A DNA stretch of 43,631 bases, taken from a bacterium (lineage in GTDB: Bacteria > Latescibacterota > Latescibacteria > Latescibacterales > Latescibacteraceae). Below are positions 24,470-32,419 of the stretch, piece after piece. The notes under the pieces are model-generated. The model ran no database searches and had not been told where the DNA came from. It saw only the letters and a list, made by a program, of their open reading frames with translations. Numbering within the stretch: the stretch's first letter is position 1; each line of letters opens with the position of its first letter. The stretch is taken from contig JAJFUH010000037.1 of assembly GCA_021372535.1 (NCBI GenBank), positions 1 through 43,631 of the forward strand. The letters are read 5' to 3'. A program made the position numbers and the translations under genes.

Positions 24470-25636
24470 ATGCCGTATCTGACCCGCAGTATCACTCCGT
24501 TTCTGCTCCATGTTCTGGCGGGCGTGCTCGTTTTTGCGTTTCTTTCACCATATCATGCCGATGGCAAGCAGCGGATTGTGAGAATACTGGTCACATCTCC
24601 GCATATTGGCGATAACCAGTACCGGCCGATCGCCGATGTGTTTGCCGGTTCTATCATCCGTGAACTCAACCGTTTTGGCGGCCTTGAAATCGTCCCCCGA
24701 GAGGAATCGGAGCGTTATCTCAAGGGAAAGGGGCTCCCCGAATGGGTCAACAACCGTGACATGGCGCTCGAGATAGGGGAGGCGCTCAAAGCGGATATTG
24801 TTATCTACTCGAGTATCGGCCGTAATTATGATTCCTTTGTATACAGCATCGCTTTCCTCGAGGTGGACCGTGATATCATACAGCGGATTCTGCACGGTGC
24901 ATTCAGGGATTCCGATCCGCCTGAAACCATCGGCAAACAAATGAAGTACGAGATCAGCAAGATAACCATGTTCATACCGACGCCATCCGAGCTGTCCGAT
25001 CCGGGTTCCCTTGTCCGGACGGAAACGGTCGATCCTGATAAACTCCCGCCGAAGGTGCTCCTCGAAGAATATCCGAACATGGGACGTTATGGAGCCATGG
25101 AACAGCTCCTGGCATATTACAGGGTATTCCCCGGCGAGCTTGAATTCATAAAATTCGAAGAGGGACGGACAATTACCCGCCTCCAGCTGCGCGACGATAT
25201 GGATGAGGAACTCACGAAGCTTTTCGAGCGGTTCCGTTATTATGCCGATTTTGCGCTCCGGTACAACATGCAGGTTTATTTCATCAAAGACTGTTCGGTG
25301 AGGGCGGTCAATGTCCTCCTCGCCAACAAAATCCCCGTCCTGTACTCTCCCAACGGCGAGGGTTTGAGCGTTCTGGTCGGGTACGGCGGCCTGAGACCGG
25401 ACGGTTACAGTTATTTTTTCCCGTTCGGCAGCGATCCCTTCGAATCGTATGACTTCACCCACCGTCAGCGTGTCGCGGTCATGATCATTCTTCCCAAACC
25501 CGGCAGGAAAGGCGGTATTTCAAAGCAGTATCTCGAATCCGCCGTCGGGCGCTACCGTGATGAATGGAACAAGACCCCGACGCTCGTCGAGATCAAGGAA
25601 GGATTCCTTGACATCATCGCCACGGGCCTCGATTGA
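24470..25636 (+). CDS. Secreted protein with N-terminal LpoB/CsgG-like domain
   Basis: 388 residues from ATG 24470 (AAGGAA 5 bases upstream; an ATG at 24428 is possible). A signal peptide (about 5-30) precedes RIVRILVTSPHIGDNQYRP, ADVFAGSIIRELNRFGGLEIVPREESERYL, ALEIGEALKADIVIYSSIGR: the strand-helix-strand order of LpoB/CsgG/TolB-N-like domains. The second half (about 200-388) is unlike those families: IKFEEGRTITRLQLRDDMDEELTKLFERFRYYADF, MQVYFIKDCSVRAVNVLLANKIPVLYS and VGRYRDEWNKTPTLVEIKE. It has no motif I recognise. Standing alone between the TatC fragment and the subtilisin gene, it adds to the unusual number of such domains in this window. Confidence 0.65.
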   Translation: MPYLTRSITPFLLHVLAGVLVFAFLSPYHADGKQRIVRILVTSPHIGDNQYRPIADVFAGSIIRELNRFGGLEIVPREESERYLKGKGLPEWVNNRDMALEIGEALKADIVIYSSIGRNYDSFVYSIAFLEVDRDIIQRILHGAFRDSDPPETIGKQMKYEISKITMFIPTPSELSDPGSLVRTETVDPDKLPPKVLLEEYPNMGRYGAMEQLLAYYRVFPGELEFIKFEEGRTITRLQLRDDMDEELTKLFERFRYYADFALRYNMQVYFIKDCSVRAVNVLLANKIPVLYSPNGEGLSVLVGYGGLRPDGYSYFFPFGSDPFESYDFTHRQRVAVMIILPKPGRKGGISKQYLESAVGRYRDEWNKTPTLVEIKEGFLDIIATGLD

Positions 25637-25973
25637 GCGGGAAAACAGTTGTTTTATACATGATGGTGTATTGACTTTATACCCATTCTCATGACAACAC
25701 GGTTTACATGAAATAATGTATGCTTTATGTCAACCGGGATTATATATTTTCCATGAATTATTGAATATTGTCGAAGGCAAGACGGTATTTTGATGTTAAT
25801 AAATTAACAACAAAATGGTTTGTTGATCATAAAATGAAATATATGATCGACAAATTACCTGTAGTGCTCTTGGTCATCTTCATGGGTTATGTTCAATTTC
25901 CTCGTATTTTCATATACCGTTGTAAACCAGCGGAGGTTTTCCTCACGGTCATCCGTTCTCCGGGAGCAGCACC

Positions 25974-27650
25974 ATGGTATATGGGTTTTCCGTGCATACC
26001 TGCAGAGGAAAAGGGGCGGGCATAACTGGCCGTATTATTTTCATGCTGGCTTTAGTGCTCGTTCTCATCCTGCCATGCCGCGCGTTTCCTGAGCCTCTGT
26101 GGATTTTTTTCAGCGAAAGGCCCTCCCGGGGCATCGACGATCCGCTGCCGGCTGGCCTCATCGGCGAGATAGAGCGCACGGGCGCCCGTATCAGGACAGT
26201 CTCACGGTATTTCAATGCGGTTTCGGTTGACTGGGAGGGCGATAAGGGGACGCTGGAGCATCTCTCCGGTGTTGCTTCCGTCCGCCCGGTGCGTTCGATG
26301 GGGACGATTCAGCGCATTCCGGAAGAACATCGCCTCGAAAAAGCCGCATCAACCGCAAACCGCGGCCTCCATGTCCTCAATTACGGCATATCTCTCGAAC
26401 AGCTCGACATCCTCGGCATACCCGGTCTCCATGACCGCGGATACAGCGGTAATGGTGTTACCATCGGTGTCCTCGATACGGGCTTCGACATTGGTGATAC
26501 AGGGTGTCTCGGGGGTGTCCGTATAACTCATACGCGGAATTTTGTCAGGGGCGGGGAGGACGTAACCGGCGATGATCACGGCAGCAGGGTACTCGCGTGT
26601 CTCGGCGGAGTTCTGGACGGCGAGTATTACGGGGCAGCGTACGGTGCCGCCTTTGTGCTTGCGGTGACTGATAACCTGTTGACTGAACAGCGCGCCGATG
26701 AGGATCGCTGGGTTGCCGGAGTGGAATGGTGCGACAGCCTCGGCGTTGATATCGTTTCCTCGTCGCTTGTTTACAACATCTTTGATACTCCGGAAGAAAG
26801 CTATGCAAAATCCGATATGGACGGCCGGACTTCGCTGGTCGCCAGGGCTGCGGAGATCGCCTTCTCCCGCGGTATTCTCGTGGTGAATGCGGCCGGCAAC
26901 GAGGGCGGAAACTCATGGCATATCATCACCACCCCCGCCGATGCGGAGCATGTGCTTGCGGTCGGCGCGATCAGCTATCTCGACAGCAGCAATCCTGTCA
27001 TCAGCGTCTTTTCCTCACGGGGTCCCACGGCGGACGGCAGAATCAAACCCGACATCGTCGCGCCGGGAGTTTCCGTCCGCGTTCCCCAGATAGGGAGTAC
27101 CGGCTTTTATGTGTCGGTTAATGGCACTTCGTTCGCCACACCATTCATTTCCGGGCTGTGCGCCCTGTTGATGGAAGCCCATCCGGACTGGTCTATAACC
27201 GATATCGGACGGGCGCTCAAGTATTCCGCCATCGATCTCGGCGATCCGGGACCCGACAACAATTACGGCTGGGGGCTTCCCGATGCCGTTCAGGCGCTCA
27301 GCTATGTTCCTGCCGGTGTTTCCTCCGGCGAAGACCTGTCACATGGCACAGATGGGAACAACTCTACCCGTGCTGATACGAATCCCATTGTTTTTAAGCT
27401 AAGCCCTCCGTTCCCGAATCCGTTCAACGCCTCGGTAACCATACCGTTCACTGTCCTTTCCGCGACGCATGTATCGGTTACGGTTCATGATGTTACAGGC
27501 CGCAGTATTGCCACGATATGGGACAATCCGGCTTCACCGGGGATATACAGCGCTGTCTGGAACGGCGGGGACTGCGCTTCGGGCGTATACCTTGTCCGGG
27601 CATCGGCCGGAGCTGAAAACCTCACCAGAAAAATCCTTCTTGTGAAATAG
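25974..27650 (+). CDS. Secreted subtilisin-like serine protease with T9SS sorting domain
   Basis: 558 residues. Signal peptide (about 18-37) and a propeptide-like segment (about 40-120, PLWIFFSERP to TVSRYFNAVSV). The S8 catalytic domain holds the triad: D168 in IGVLDTGFD, H202 in DDHGSRVLA, S386 in VNGTSFATP, plus the oxyanion N309 in VNAAGNEGG. All family motifs are intact. The C-terminal 85 residues are a T9SS sorting domain: FKLSPPFPNPFNASVTI, VSVTVHDVTGRSIATI, ASGVYLVRASAGAENLTRKILLVK. The protein is therefore likely processed and surface-anchored or released through type IX secretion. GGGAG lies 7 bases before the ATG. Its substrate is unknown. The gene-free stretch 25637-25973 before it shows nothing else. 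Confidence 0.9.
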   Translation: MVYGFSVHTCRGKGAGITGRIIFMLALVLVLILPCRAFPEPLWIFFSERPSRGIDDPLPAGLIGEIERTGARIRTVSRYFNAVSVDWEGDKGTLEHLSGVASVRPVRSMGTIQRIPEEHRLEKAASTANRGLHVLNYGISLEQLDILGIPGLHDRGYSGNGVTIGVLDTGFDIGDTGCLGGVRITHTRNFVRGGEDVTGDDHGSRVLACLGGVLDGEYYGAAYGAAFVLAVTDNLLTEQRADEDRWVAGVEWCDSLGVDIVSSSLVYNIFDTPEESYAKSDMDGRTSLVARAAEIAFSRGILVVNAAGNEGGNSWHIITTPADAEHVLAVGAISYLDSSNPVISVFSSRGPTADGRIKPDIVAPGVSVRVPQIGSTGFYVSVNGTSFATPFISGLCALLMEAHPDWSITDIGRALKYSAIDLGDPGPDNNYGWGLPDAVQALSYVPAGVSSGEDLSHGTDGNNSTRADTNPIVFKLSPPFPNPFNASVTIPFTVLSATHVSVTVHDVTGRSIATIWDNPASPGIYSAVWNGGDCASGVYLVRASAGAENLTRKILLVK

Positions 27651-27778
27651 ACATACCTTTCCCGTACGACGATCCGGCAAAAAAGAGCGTATTTTCTATA
27701 ATACGGACCGGTGTATCACTTGTCTTGTGCCCCGCGGGCTCTTTGCAGCTTTTCATGCAAACGTGTAATAAATATTAC

Positions 27779-27807
27779 TTGACAAATGTATCATTATATG
27801 CTATAAT
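27779..27807 (+). promoter_or_regulatory. Perfect-consensus sigma70 promoter
   Basis: TTGACA (27779-27784), a 17-base spacer, TATAAT (27802-27807): an exact match to the canonical consensus with ideal spacing, 115 bases before the DprA-like start. A long leader is therefore expected; it shows no clear hairpin. Confidence 0.8.
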
Positions 27808-27922
27808 GTACATGCCGGTGGATTTGAAAAGCGAACTGGTAAGATGGAAATCGAAAAAATTGTATTTTTTATAGAAGTACTGGCAGTATAACACGGGGAT
27901 TTCGCTGCGATGGAGAACGGGA

Positions 27923-28786
27923 ATGTATGTGTTTGAACAACAGGTGTATTACGATAATCAAGCGGAAGATATGAACAACGGATATGGATACGATAATAAG
28001 CTCTATGGAAGGCTCGCTTCATATTACCTGTCCGGATGTGAGCATGAACGGATAGTTGCAACTCCATGCCGGGCACTCAGTTCGTATGAGGAGAAATGTG
28101 TGTCGCGTGATTTGCAGTTTTTAGAAAATATTTCAGGGGATATTATTATGGACGATGACTGTGAATATCCCGAAATTCTTAAGCGGTATCTCGGAAACAG
28201 CCATCCGGAAATCCTCTTCTACATGGGAGAGAAGGCCATTCTCCGACAGCCCATGATCATGATCTCCGGTTCCCGTGAGGCATCCGTGACCGGGCTTGAG
28301 ATTGCCCATGCATGCGGGAAACTGATAACTGCACGGGGATATGCGGTTGCCAGCGGGTATGCCCGGGGAGTTGACCGGGCCGCTCATCTTGGCGCACTCG
28401 AGGCGGGAGGGAATACACTCGCTGCGCTGCCCTATGGTTTTTCACGGTTCAGGCTGCACCATACCCTCGCGGAGGCATTCGATCCCGAGCGGTTCCTGGT
28501 CATGAGCGAGGTTCCGCCCGGTATCGGGTTCTCAGTCATGAGTGCCTTCAGGCGCAACAAGTACCTTGCGGCTCTCGCCGAAGCGGTCATCGTTATCGAG
28601 CCGGGCGAAAAAGGCGGAACATGGTTCTCGGCGGAACGGGCATCGCGAATGAAAAAGCCCCTTTTTTACTTTGAGGGCGACCGTCCCTATGTCATCGAAC
28701 GTATGATACCGCTCGGTGGAATCCGCCTGACAGTAAAAAACGGTATACCGGATATCGAACCGGTTTTTGAACAGTGCCGCAGGTGA
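27923..28786 (+). CDS. dprA: DprA/Smf-like DNA-processing protein
   Basis: 287 residues. The central Rossmann-like domain matches DprA: YPEILKRYLGNSHPEILFYMGE, then MIMISGSREASVTGLEIAHACGKLI, YAVASGYARGVDRAAHLGALEAGGNTLAALPYG, and SEVPPGIGFSVMSAFRRNKYLAALAEAVIVIEPGEKGGTWFSAERA. DprA binds single-stranded DNA during natural transformation and loads RecA. Compared with the usual family the GS/TR and SGLARGIDAAAH motifs are altered to GSR and SGYARGVDRAAH, and the N-terminal helix-hairpin-helix and C-terminal winged helix are absent; about 70 N-terminal residues are not family-like. A defence-associated or regulatory DprA-like paralogue is therefore possible. GGAG lies about 8 bases upstream. 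Driven by the strong promoter at 27779-27807. Confidence 0.8.
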   Translation: MYVFEQQVYYDNQAEDMNNGYGYDNKLYGRLASYYLSGCEHERIVATPCRALSSYEEKCVSRDLQFLENISGDIIMDDDCEYPEILKRYLGNSHPEILFYMGEKAILRQPMIMISGSREASVTGLEIAHACGKLITARGYAVASGYARGVDRAAHLGALEAGGNTLAALPYGFSRFRLHHTLAEAFDPERFLVMSEVPPGIGFSVMSAFRRNKYLAALAEAVIVIEPGEKGGTWFSAERASRMKKPLFYFEGDRPYVIERMIPLGGIRLTVKNGIPDIEPVFEQCRR

Positions 28787-28815
28787 ATGACACAACCCTG
28801 AAATACGCCGTGAGA

Positions 28816-28974
28816 TTATTTTTTATCTTCGGGGGTTGTTGTCATCATTTCCAGCACATCCTTCCCGCCGCGTATGATGACCCATATACCAATCGCGAAG
28901 AAGGTGAATGTACCGAGACCGTAAATTGCGAGCCATATATAAGTGTATTTCATTGCATCGGCATGAGACAGCAT
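28816..28974 (-). CDS. 52-residue membrane peptide coupled to the symporter
   Basis: MLSHADAMKY, then one hydrophobic helix (about 10-35: IWLAIYGLGTFTFFAIGIWVII), then a polar tail with RGGKDVLEMM and PEDKK. The ATG begins one base after the symporter's stop codon on the same strand (stop 28978-28976, ATG 28974-28972), a layout typical of translational coupling. Too short for default gene calling. Small single-pass subunits next to sodium:solute symporters are known in other bacteria, so a regulatory or stabilising subunit is the likely role; this one I cannot assign to a named family. Confidence 0.75.
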   Translation of the reverse strand: MLSHADAMKYTYIWLAIYGLGTFTFFAIGIWVIIRGGKDVLEMMTTTPEDKK

Positions 28975-28975
28975 A

Positions 28976-30478
28976 TTATTTGTCCCCCTTTTGATAATAG
29001 GGTGTCAGGTCTTTCGGCGGGCAGATTTTCTGGGTGAGAAGCGACCCGGCAATCATTCCGACCGCACCGAGACCGAACGAGAGAAATCCGGATATATTCG
29101 CATTGGCTATCCACTTGATTGCGGAGGGCAGTGACGCCTCGTAATTGGCAAGCAGCAGAAACGCCAGGGGAGAGAGAGCTCCGGTCACCAGTGAGGTATA
29201 GGCGCCGATATTATTAGCCTTTTTCCAGTACAGTCCGAATCCGACAGCGGAAATCGCCCCTGCGGTATACATGTTCCCCGTAATGTAAATGTACTTGAGC
29301 GAGGATGAGGGAATCTTGTAGAGCAGACCGAATACAAGGAGGAAAAGGCCGATCAGTCCCACCCAGATACGGGTGATGGTCATGATCGTTTTTTCCGAAA
29401 GCCGTTCTTTGGTGAGTGCCCAGATGACATCACGGGTGATAACCGACGCAAAGGCAAGAAGATACGCCGAATAGGTGGACATCGAAGCTGCGAGCATACC
29501 GGCTATAAGCAGCCCTATGACTCCGGTGGGGAGGACCATGCCGAGCATCCGGGGCATGGCCGCCATTGCTGCATCGCCTGTGAGACCCGGGAACATGGTG
29601 AATGCGATGATTCCCCACATCATGGGAATCATGGCCCGTCCGGCGAACGTAAGGCTCGAAATCTGGAATACCCGTTTTCCGGTTTCCGAGCTTTCAGCCG
29701 ATAACGCCCTCATGGTACCCGGCAGCCAGAGAGCAGCGGCTGCAAAATTGGTGATGAGCATCCAGACGATGAAAATCCATCCGAGATCCTGGTTGATAAA
29801 CGGATTGAAACCGCCCGAACCGAAATTGGACGCGATCGTATCGGCAATCTGGGGAATCGTTACGGAGCGGAATGCAAAAACCGTCGCAACCAGCATGCTC
29901 ACGGACAGTAAGGTAAATTGGAGATAATCGGTGACAACCACGCTCATCATGCCACCGAAAATCGTGTACATTCCTACGATGAGGAGCATAAAAACCATGA
30001 TGAGTGCGACCGCATTATCACCGAATCCCATTGCATGACTTAAAAAAACGCCGTCCAGCTTGAGAAAAACGCCCATGTTGAGCACACCGCCGACAAAAAG
30101 AACGAATCCGCCGAGAATACGGACAGAACGGGTGTAACGGATATCGTAGAATTCGGGAACGGTCATGACGCGGAGTCTGCGGAGTCCCTTGATGACAAAA
30201 CCGGTATAACCGACTGCAAAGTAAACGATAACCATGATGATACCGAGCACAAGGGCGGAAAAACCGTTACGGTAGCCGCCTTCGCCCATGTACATGATGG
30301 TTACTGTGCCAAGTTCGGTTGCAATCATCGTTGCGGTACAGGCGCCGAGCTTGAGTTTCCGTCCGGCGACGATGTATCCGGAAAGGTCTGAAACGAATCG
30401 CCTCGCATACAGACCCGCCCATATGGTAAACGAGAGATACAGAACGATGATGAACCAGTCAAGCAGTGTAAAATTCAT
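28976..30478 (-). CDS. Sodium:solute symporter (SSS family)
   Basis: 500 residues from the ATG at 30478, which has GGAGG 4-5 bases upstream; the longer ORF upstream is not supported. About 13 hydrophobic helices, as expected for SSS inner-membrane transporters. Family landmarks include the first helix LDWFIIVLYLSFTIWAGLYARRF, SGYIVAGRKLKLGACTATMIATELG, EFYDIRYTRSVRILGG, and the middle helix IAGMLAASMSTYSAYLLAFASVITRDV, which in the family holds the sodium-binding serines. It uses the sodium gradient to import a small organic solute; the substrate cannot be deduced. Followed without gap by the 52-residue peptide. No upstream promoter stands out. Confidence 0.9.
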   Translation of the reverse strand: MNFTLLDWFIIVLYLSFTIWAGLYARRFVSDLSGYIVAGRKLKLGACTATMIATELGTVTIMYMGEGGYRNGFSALVLGIIMVIVYFAVGYTGFVIKGLRRLRVMTVPEFYDIRYTRSVRILGGFVLFVGGVLNMGVFLKLDGVFLSHAMGFGDNAVALIMVFMLLIVGMYTIFGGMMSVVVTDYLQFTLLSVSMLVATVFAFRSVTIPQIADTIASNFGSGGFNPFINQDLGWIFIVWMLITNFAAAALWLPGTMRALSAESSETGKRVFQISSLTFAGRAMIPMMWGIIAFTMFPGLTGDAAMAAMPRMLGMVLPTGVIGLLIAGMLAASMSTYSAYLLAFASVITRDVIWALTKERLSEKTIMTITRIWVGLIGLFLLVFGLLYKIPSSSLKYIYITGNMYTAGAISAVGFGLYWKKANNIGAYTSLVTGALSPLAFLLLANYEASLPSAIKWIANANISGFLSFGLGAVGMIAGSLLTQKICPPKDLTPYYQKGDK

Positions 30479-30776
30479 CAATCCTCCATCTGAAAAGCTG
30501 AACAGTGAAACAGGGATTGTAGGGATTGTATTGTATTGAAGTTTAAATATGGTGCAGTATCGGGCAGGGAGCAAGAAAAAAGGCGGTGTATGAAGTAAAA
30601 ATAGTATGTCAGAAGACAGAAGGCAAAAAAAGAGAAAATATCGAGGTGTAAAGGGGATACGGCGCGAAACAAGAAATTCGCATAACATCTATTATGTAAA
30701 CTTATATGCCCGGTTCATGACTTCGACTCATGCATTTCTCCTTTTCTCCTCAATTATTACCATCACTGTCGTCTAT

Positions 30777-30983
30777 TTATATACTGTACTCTATTATCTC
30801 TTTGTCACTTTGACACTCTGTTACTCTGTCCCTGATATTTAACGCGGCAATAAGGTCTTTTTCAAGATATTCAACCGGCAGATCGCACGCAAGGCACAGA
30901 TCGATTTCCGATTCCAGCCAGGTTACATATTCATGGATTTCACGGTTGTTTAATTCCCTGCCACTCAATGATCGAACCCCCAT
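30777..30983 (-). CDS. Small hypothetical protein
   Basis: 68 residues from the ATG at 30983, which has a well-placed GGAGAG 8 bases upstream. The sequence is acidic and helical (NNREIHEYVTWLESEIDLCLACDLPVEYLEKDLIAALNIRDRVTE), with no membrane segment or known motif. The longer ORF to 31133 would run through a 15-bp inverted repeat and is less likely. It could be chance, but the Shine-Dalgarno match and regular helical pattern favour a real small gene. Confidence 0.4.
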   Translation of the reverse strand: MGVRSLSGRELNNREIHEYVTWLESEIDLCLACDLPVEYLEKDLIAALNIRDRVTECQSDKEIIEYSI

Positions 30984-31020
30984 TAATGACTCTCCGTTTC
31001 CTGAATACTCGTGAGTTTTG

Positions 31021-31098
31021 TACCGGCACCATCGTATCGTTCTCAGGTCACAATATTTTTTAGTTTTTGTCTGCCTGGTTTTAACGATGGTGCCGGTA
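31021..31098. repeat. 15-bp perfect inverted repeat pair
   Basis: TACCGGCACCATCGT (31021-31035) and ACGATGGTGCCGGTA (31084-31098) are exact complements, 48 bases apart. Together they span 78 bp in the gene-free region 30984-31343. They could be the ends of a tiny mobile element, a long hairpin, or paired operator half-sites. Confidence 0.7.
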
Positions 31099-31343
31099 AA
31101 CTCTAAGCCAATTGCTGCTTTATATACTCGCAAACATCATGCCATTATGAAACGAATTCCCGCCGGTAAGTGTATTAATATCATAACTGAATGATATACA
31201 ATGAGATACCGTATTAATGTATTCCGGATACACTGGATCGGTTATCCGGCATATTGGCAAAGTATCAGGAAATGAACGACAATATGACAATAATAAGTGT
31301 AATAATATACAGTATTATGGTGCGGATTCGATGCTGGATGGTT

Positions 31344-32183
31344 TCAGTCCATGAAAAGGCTCAGAATGGTCGAAAGCTCCTTTTTCATGTTCTGACGGGT
31401 AATGATTCGGTCGCAGTACCCGTGGTCGAAGAGATACTCGCTTTTCTGAAATCCTTCGGGGAGTTCGCATTTCATGGTTTCCATGATGATACGGGGACCG
31501 GTGAAACCTACGAATGCTTTCGGCTCGGCAAGGTGGACATCGCCAAGCATGGCGTATGAAGCGGTGACACCGCCGCTTGTGGGATTGGTGAGTATGACAA
31601 TATAAGGCAGCCGGGCCTCGGCAAGAAGACCGATGGCGGCGGAGGTTTTAGCCATCTGCATGAGGGCGGTCGTGCTCTCCTGCATGCGCGCGCCGCCGGA
31701 CTGGGTGATCATGATGAGGGGCAGTTTTTTATCGAGGGCATGATCCACGAGCCGTACGATTTTTTCACCCACCGCCGAGCTGAGGCTCCCGCCGATGAAC
31801 CGGAAGTCCATGATTCCGATTGCAGTCCTGCGCCCGTTGATCATTCCTGTGCCGGTAACAATGGCCGTATTCGACCCCGTTGTGCTCCGCGCTGTCTTGA
31901 TACGCTGGGCATATTTCTTCGTATCGACAAAACGGAGAAAATCCACATCGTGCAGGCTGGCATTGAGTTCGGTGAATGTACCTTTGTCGAAAATGAGACT
32001 GATATAGTCGACGGGCGCGATCCTGAAGTGATAATCGCATTTATCGCAGACCCAGAGATTTTCGATAAGCTTTTCGCGGAGCAGTATGGCGCCGCATTCT
32101 TCGCATTTTACCCAGATGCCGCCGGGAACCTCGCTGCGGTCACCTATATGAAAACTCTTTTTCATCGTCTCTAACCAGGACAT
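31344..32183 (-). CDS. accD: Acetyl-CoA carboxylase carboxyltransferase subunit beta
   Basis: 279 residues, normal size. The N-terminal zinc finger has C27, C30, C46 and C49 (CEEC, CDKC). The carboxyltransferase core shows GGSLSSAVGEKI, MITQSGGARMQES (about 158-170), TNPTSGGVTASYAMLGD, GFTGPRIIMETM and LPEGFQKSEYLFDHG, all diagnostic for AccD. With AccA it transfers carboxyl from biotin to acetyl-CoA, giving malonyl-CoA for fatty-acid synthesis. GGAG lies 8 bases upstream. It is the last gene of a minus-strand run after the AMIN-TPR-HTH gene (236 bases apart). accA and the usual folC neighbour are not in the window. Confidence 0.95.
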   Translation of the reverse strand: MSWLETMKKSFHIGDRSEVPGGIWVKCEECGAILLREKLIENLWVCDKCDYHFRIAPVDYISLIFDKGTFTELNASLHDVDFLRFVDTKKYAQRIKTARSTTGSNTAIVTGTGMINGRRTAIGIMDFRFIGGSLSSAVGEKIVRLVDHALDKKLPLIMITQSGGARMQESTTALMQMAKTSAAIGLLAEARLPYIVILTNPTSGGVTASYAMLGDVHLAEPKAFVGFTGPRIIMETMKCELPEGFQKSEYLFDHGYCDRIITRQNMKKELSTILSLFMD

Positions 32184-32419
32184 TTCTGCATCTCCTGTCA
32201 GATTATATAATAGTTACGGGGAAATGTACCATTTCCAGACAATATATTTCATCCTGCCTTTAATATACGATAAAATGAGAAAAAATACAGGTCAAAATCG
32301 TATAGAGATATAATATATTGTTTATGCTGTTGTTGGAATTATATTTGCATGTGTTTGAAAATGTTAAAAAAAAACCGTAAAAAAAAATGTGGTTCGTTGA
32401 ATCATGTGGAGGTATCGGG

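Noticed and set aside
24545-25462. 305-residue minus-strand ORF
   Set aside because: Antisense to the LpoB/CsgG-like gene at 24470; no motif or ribosome site, and frame follows third-position bias of the real gene.
25768-26025. 85-residue plus-strand ORF overlapping the subtilisin start
   Set aside because: Out of frame with the protease, no Shine-Dalgarno site and no recognisable motif.
27812-27874. 20-codon ORF right after the perfect promoter
   Set aside because: Would be almost leaderless with no ribosome site; no sign of an attenuator.
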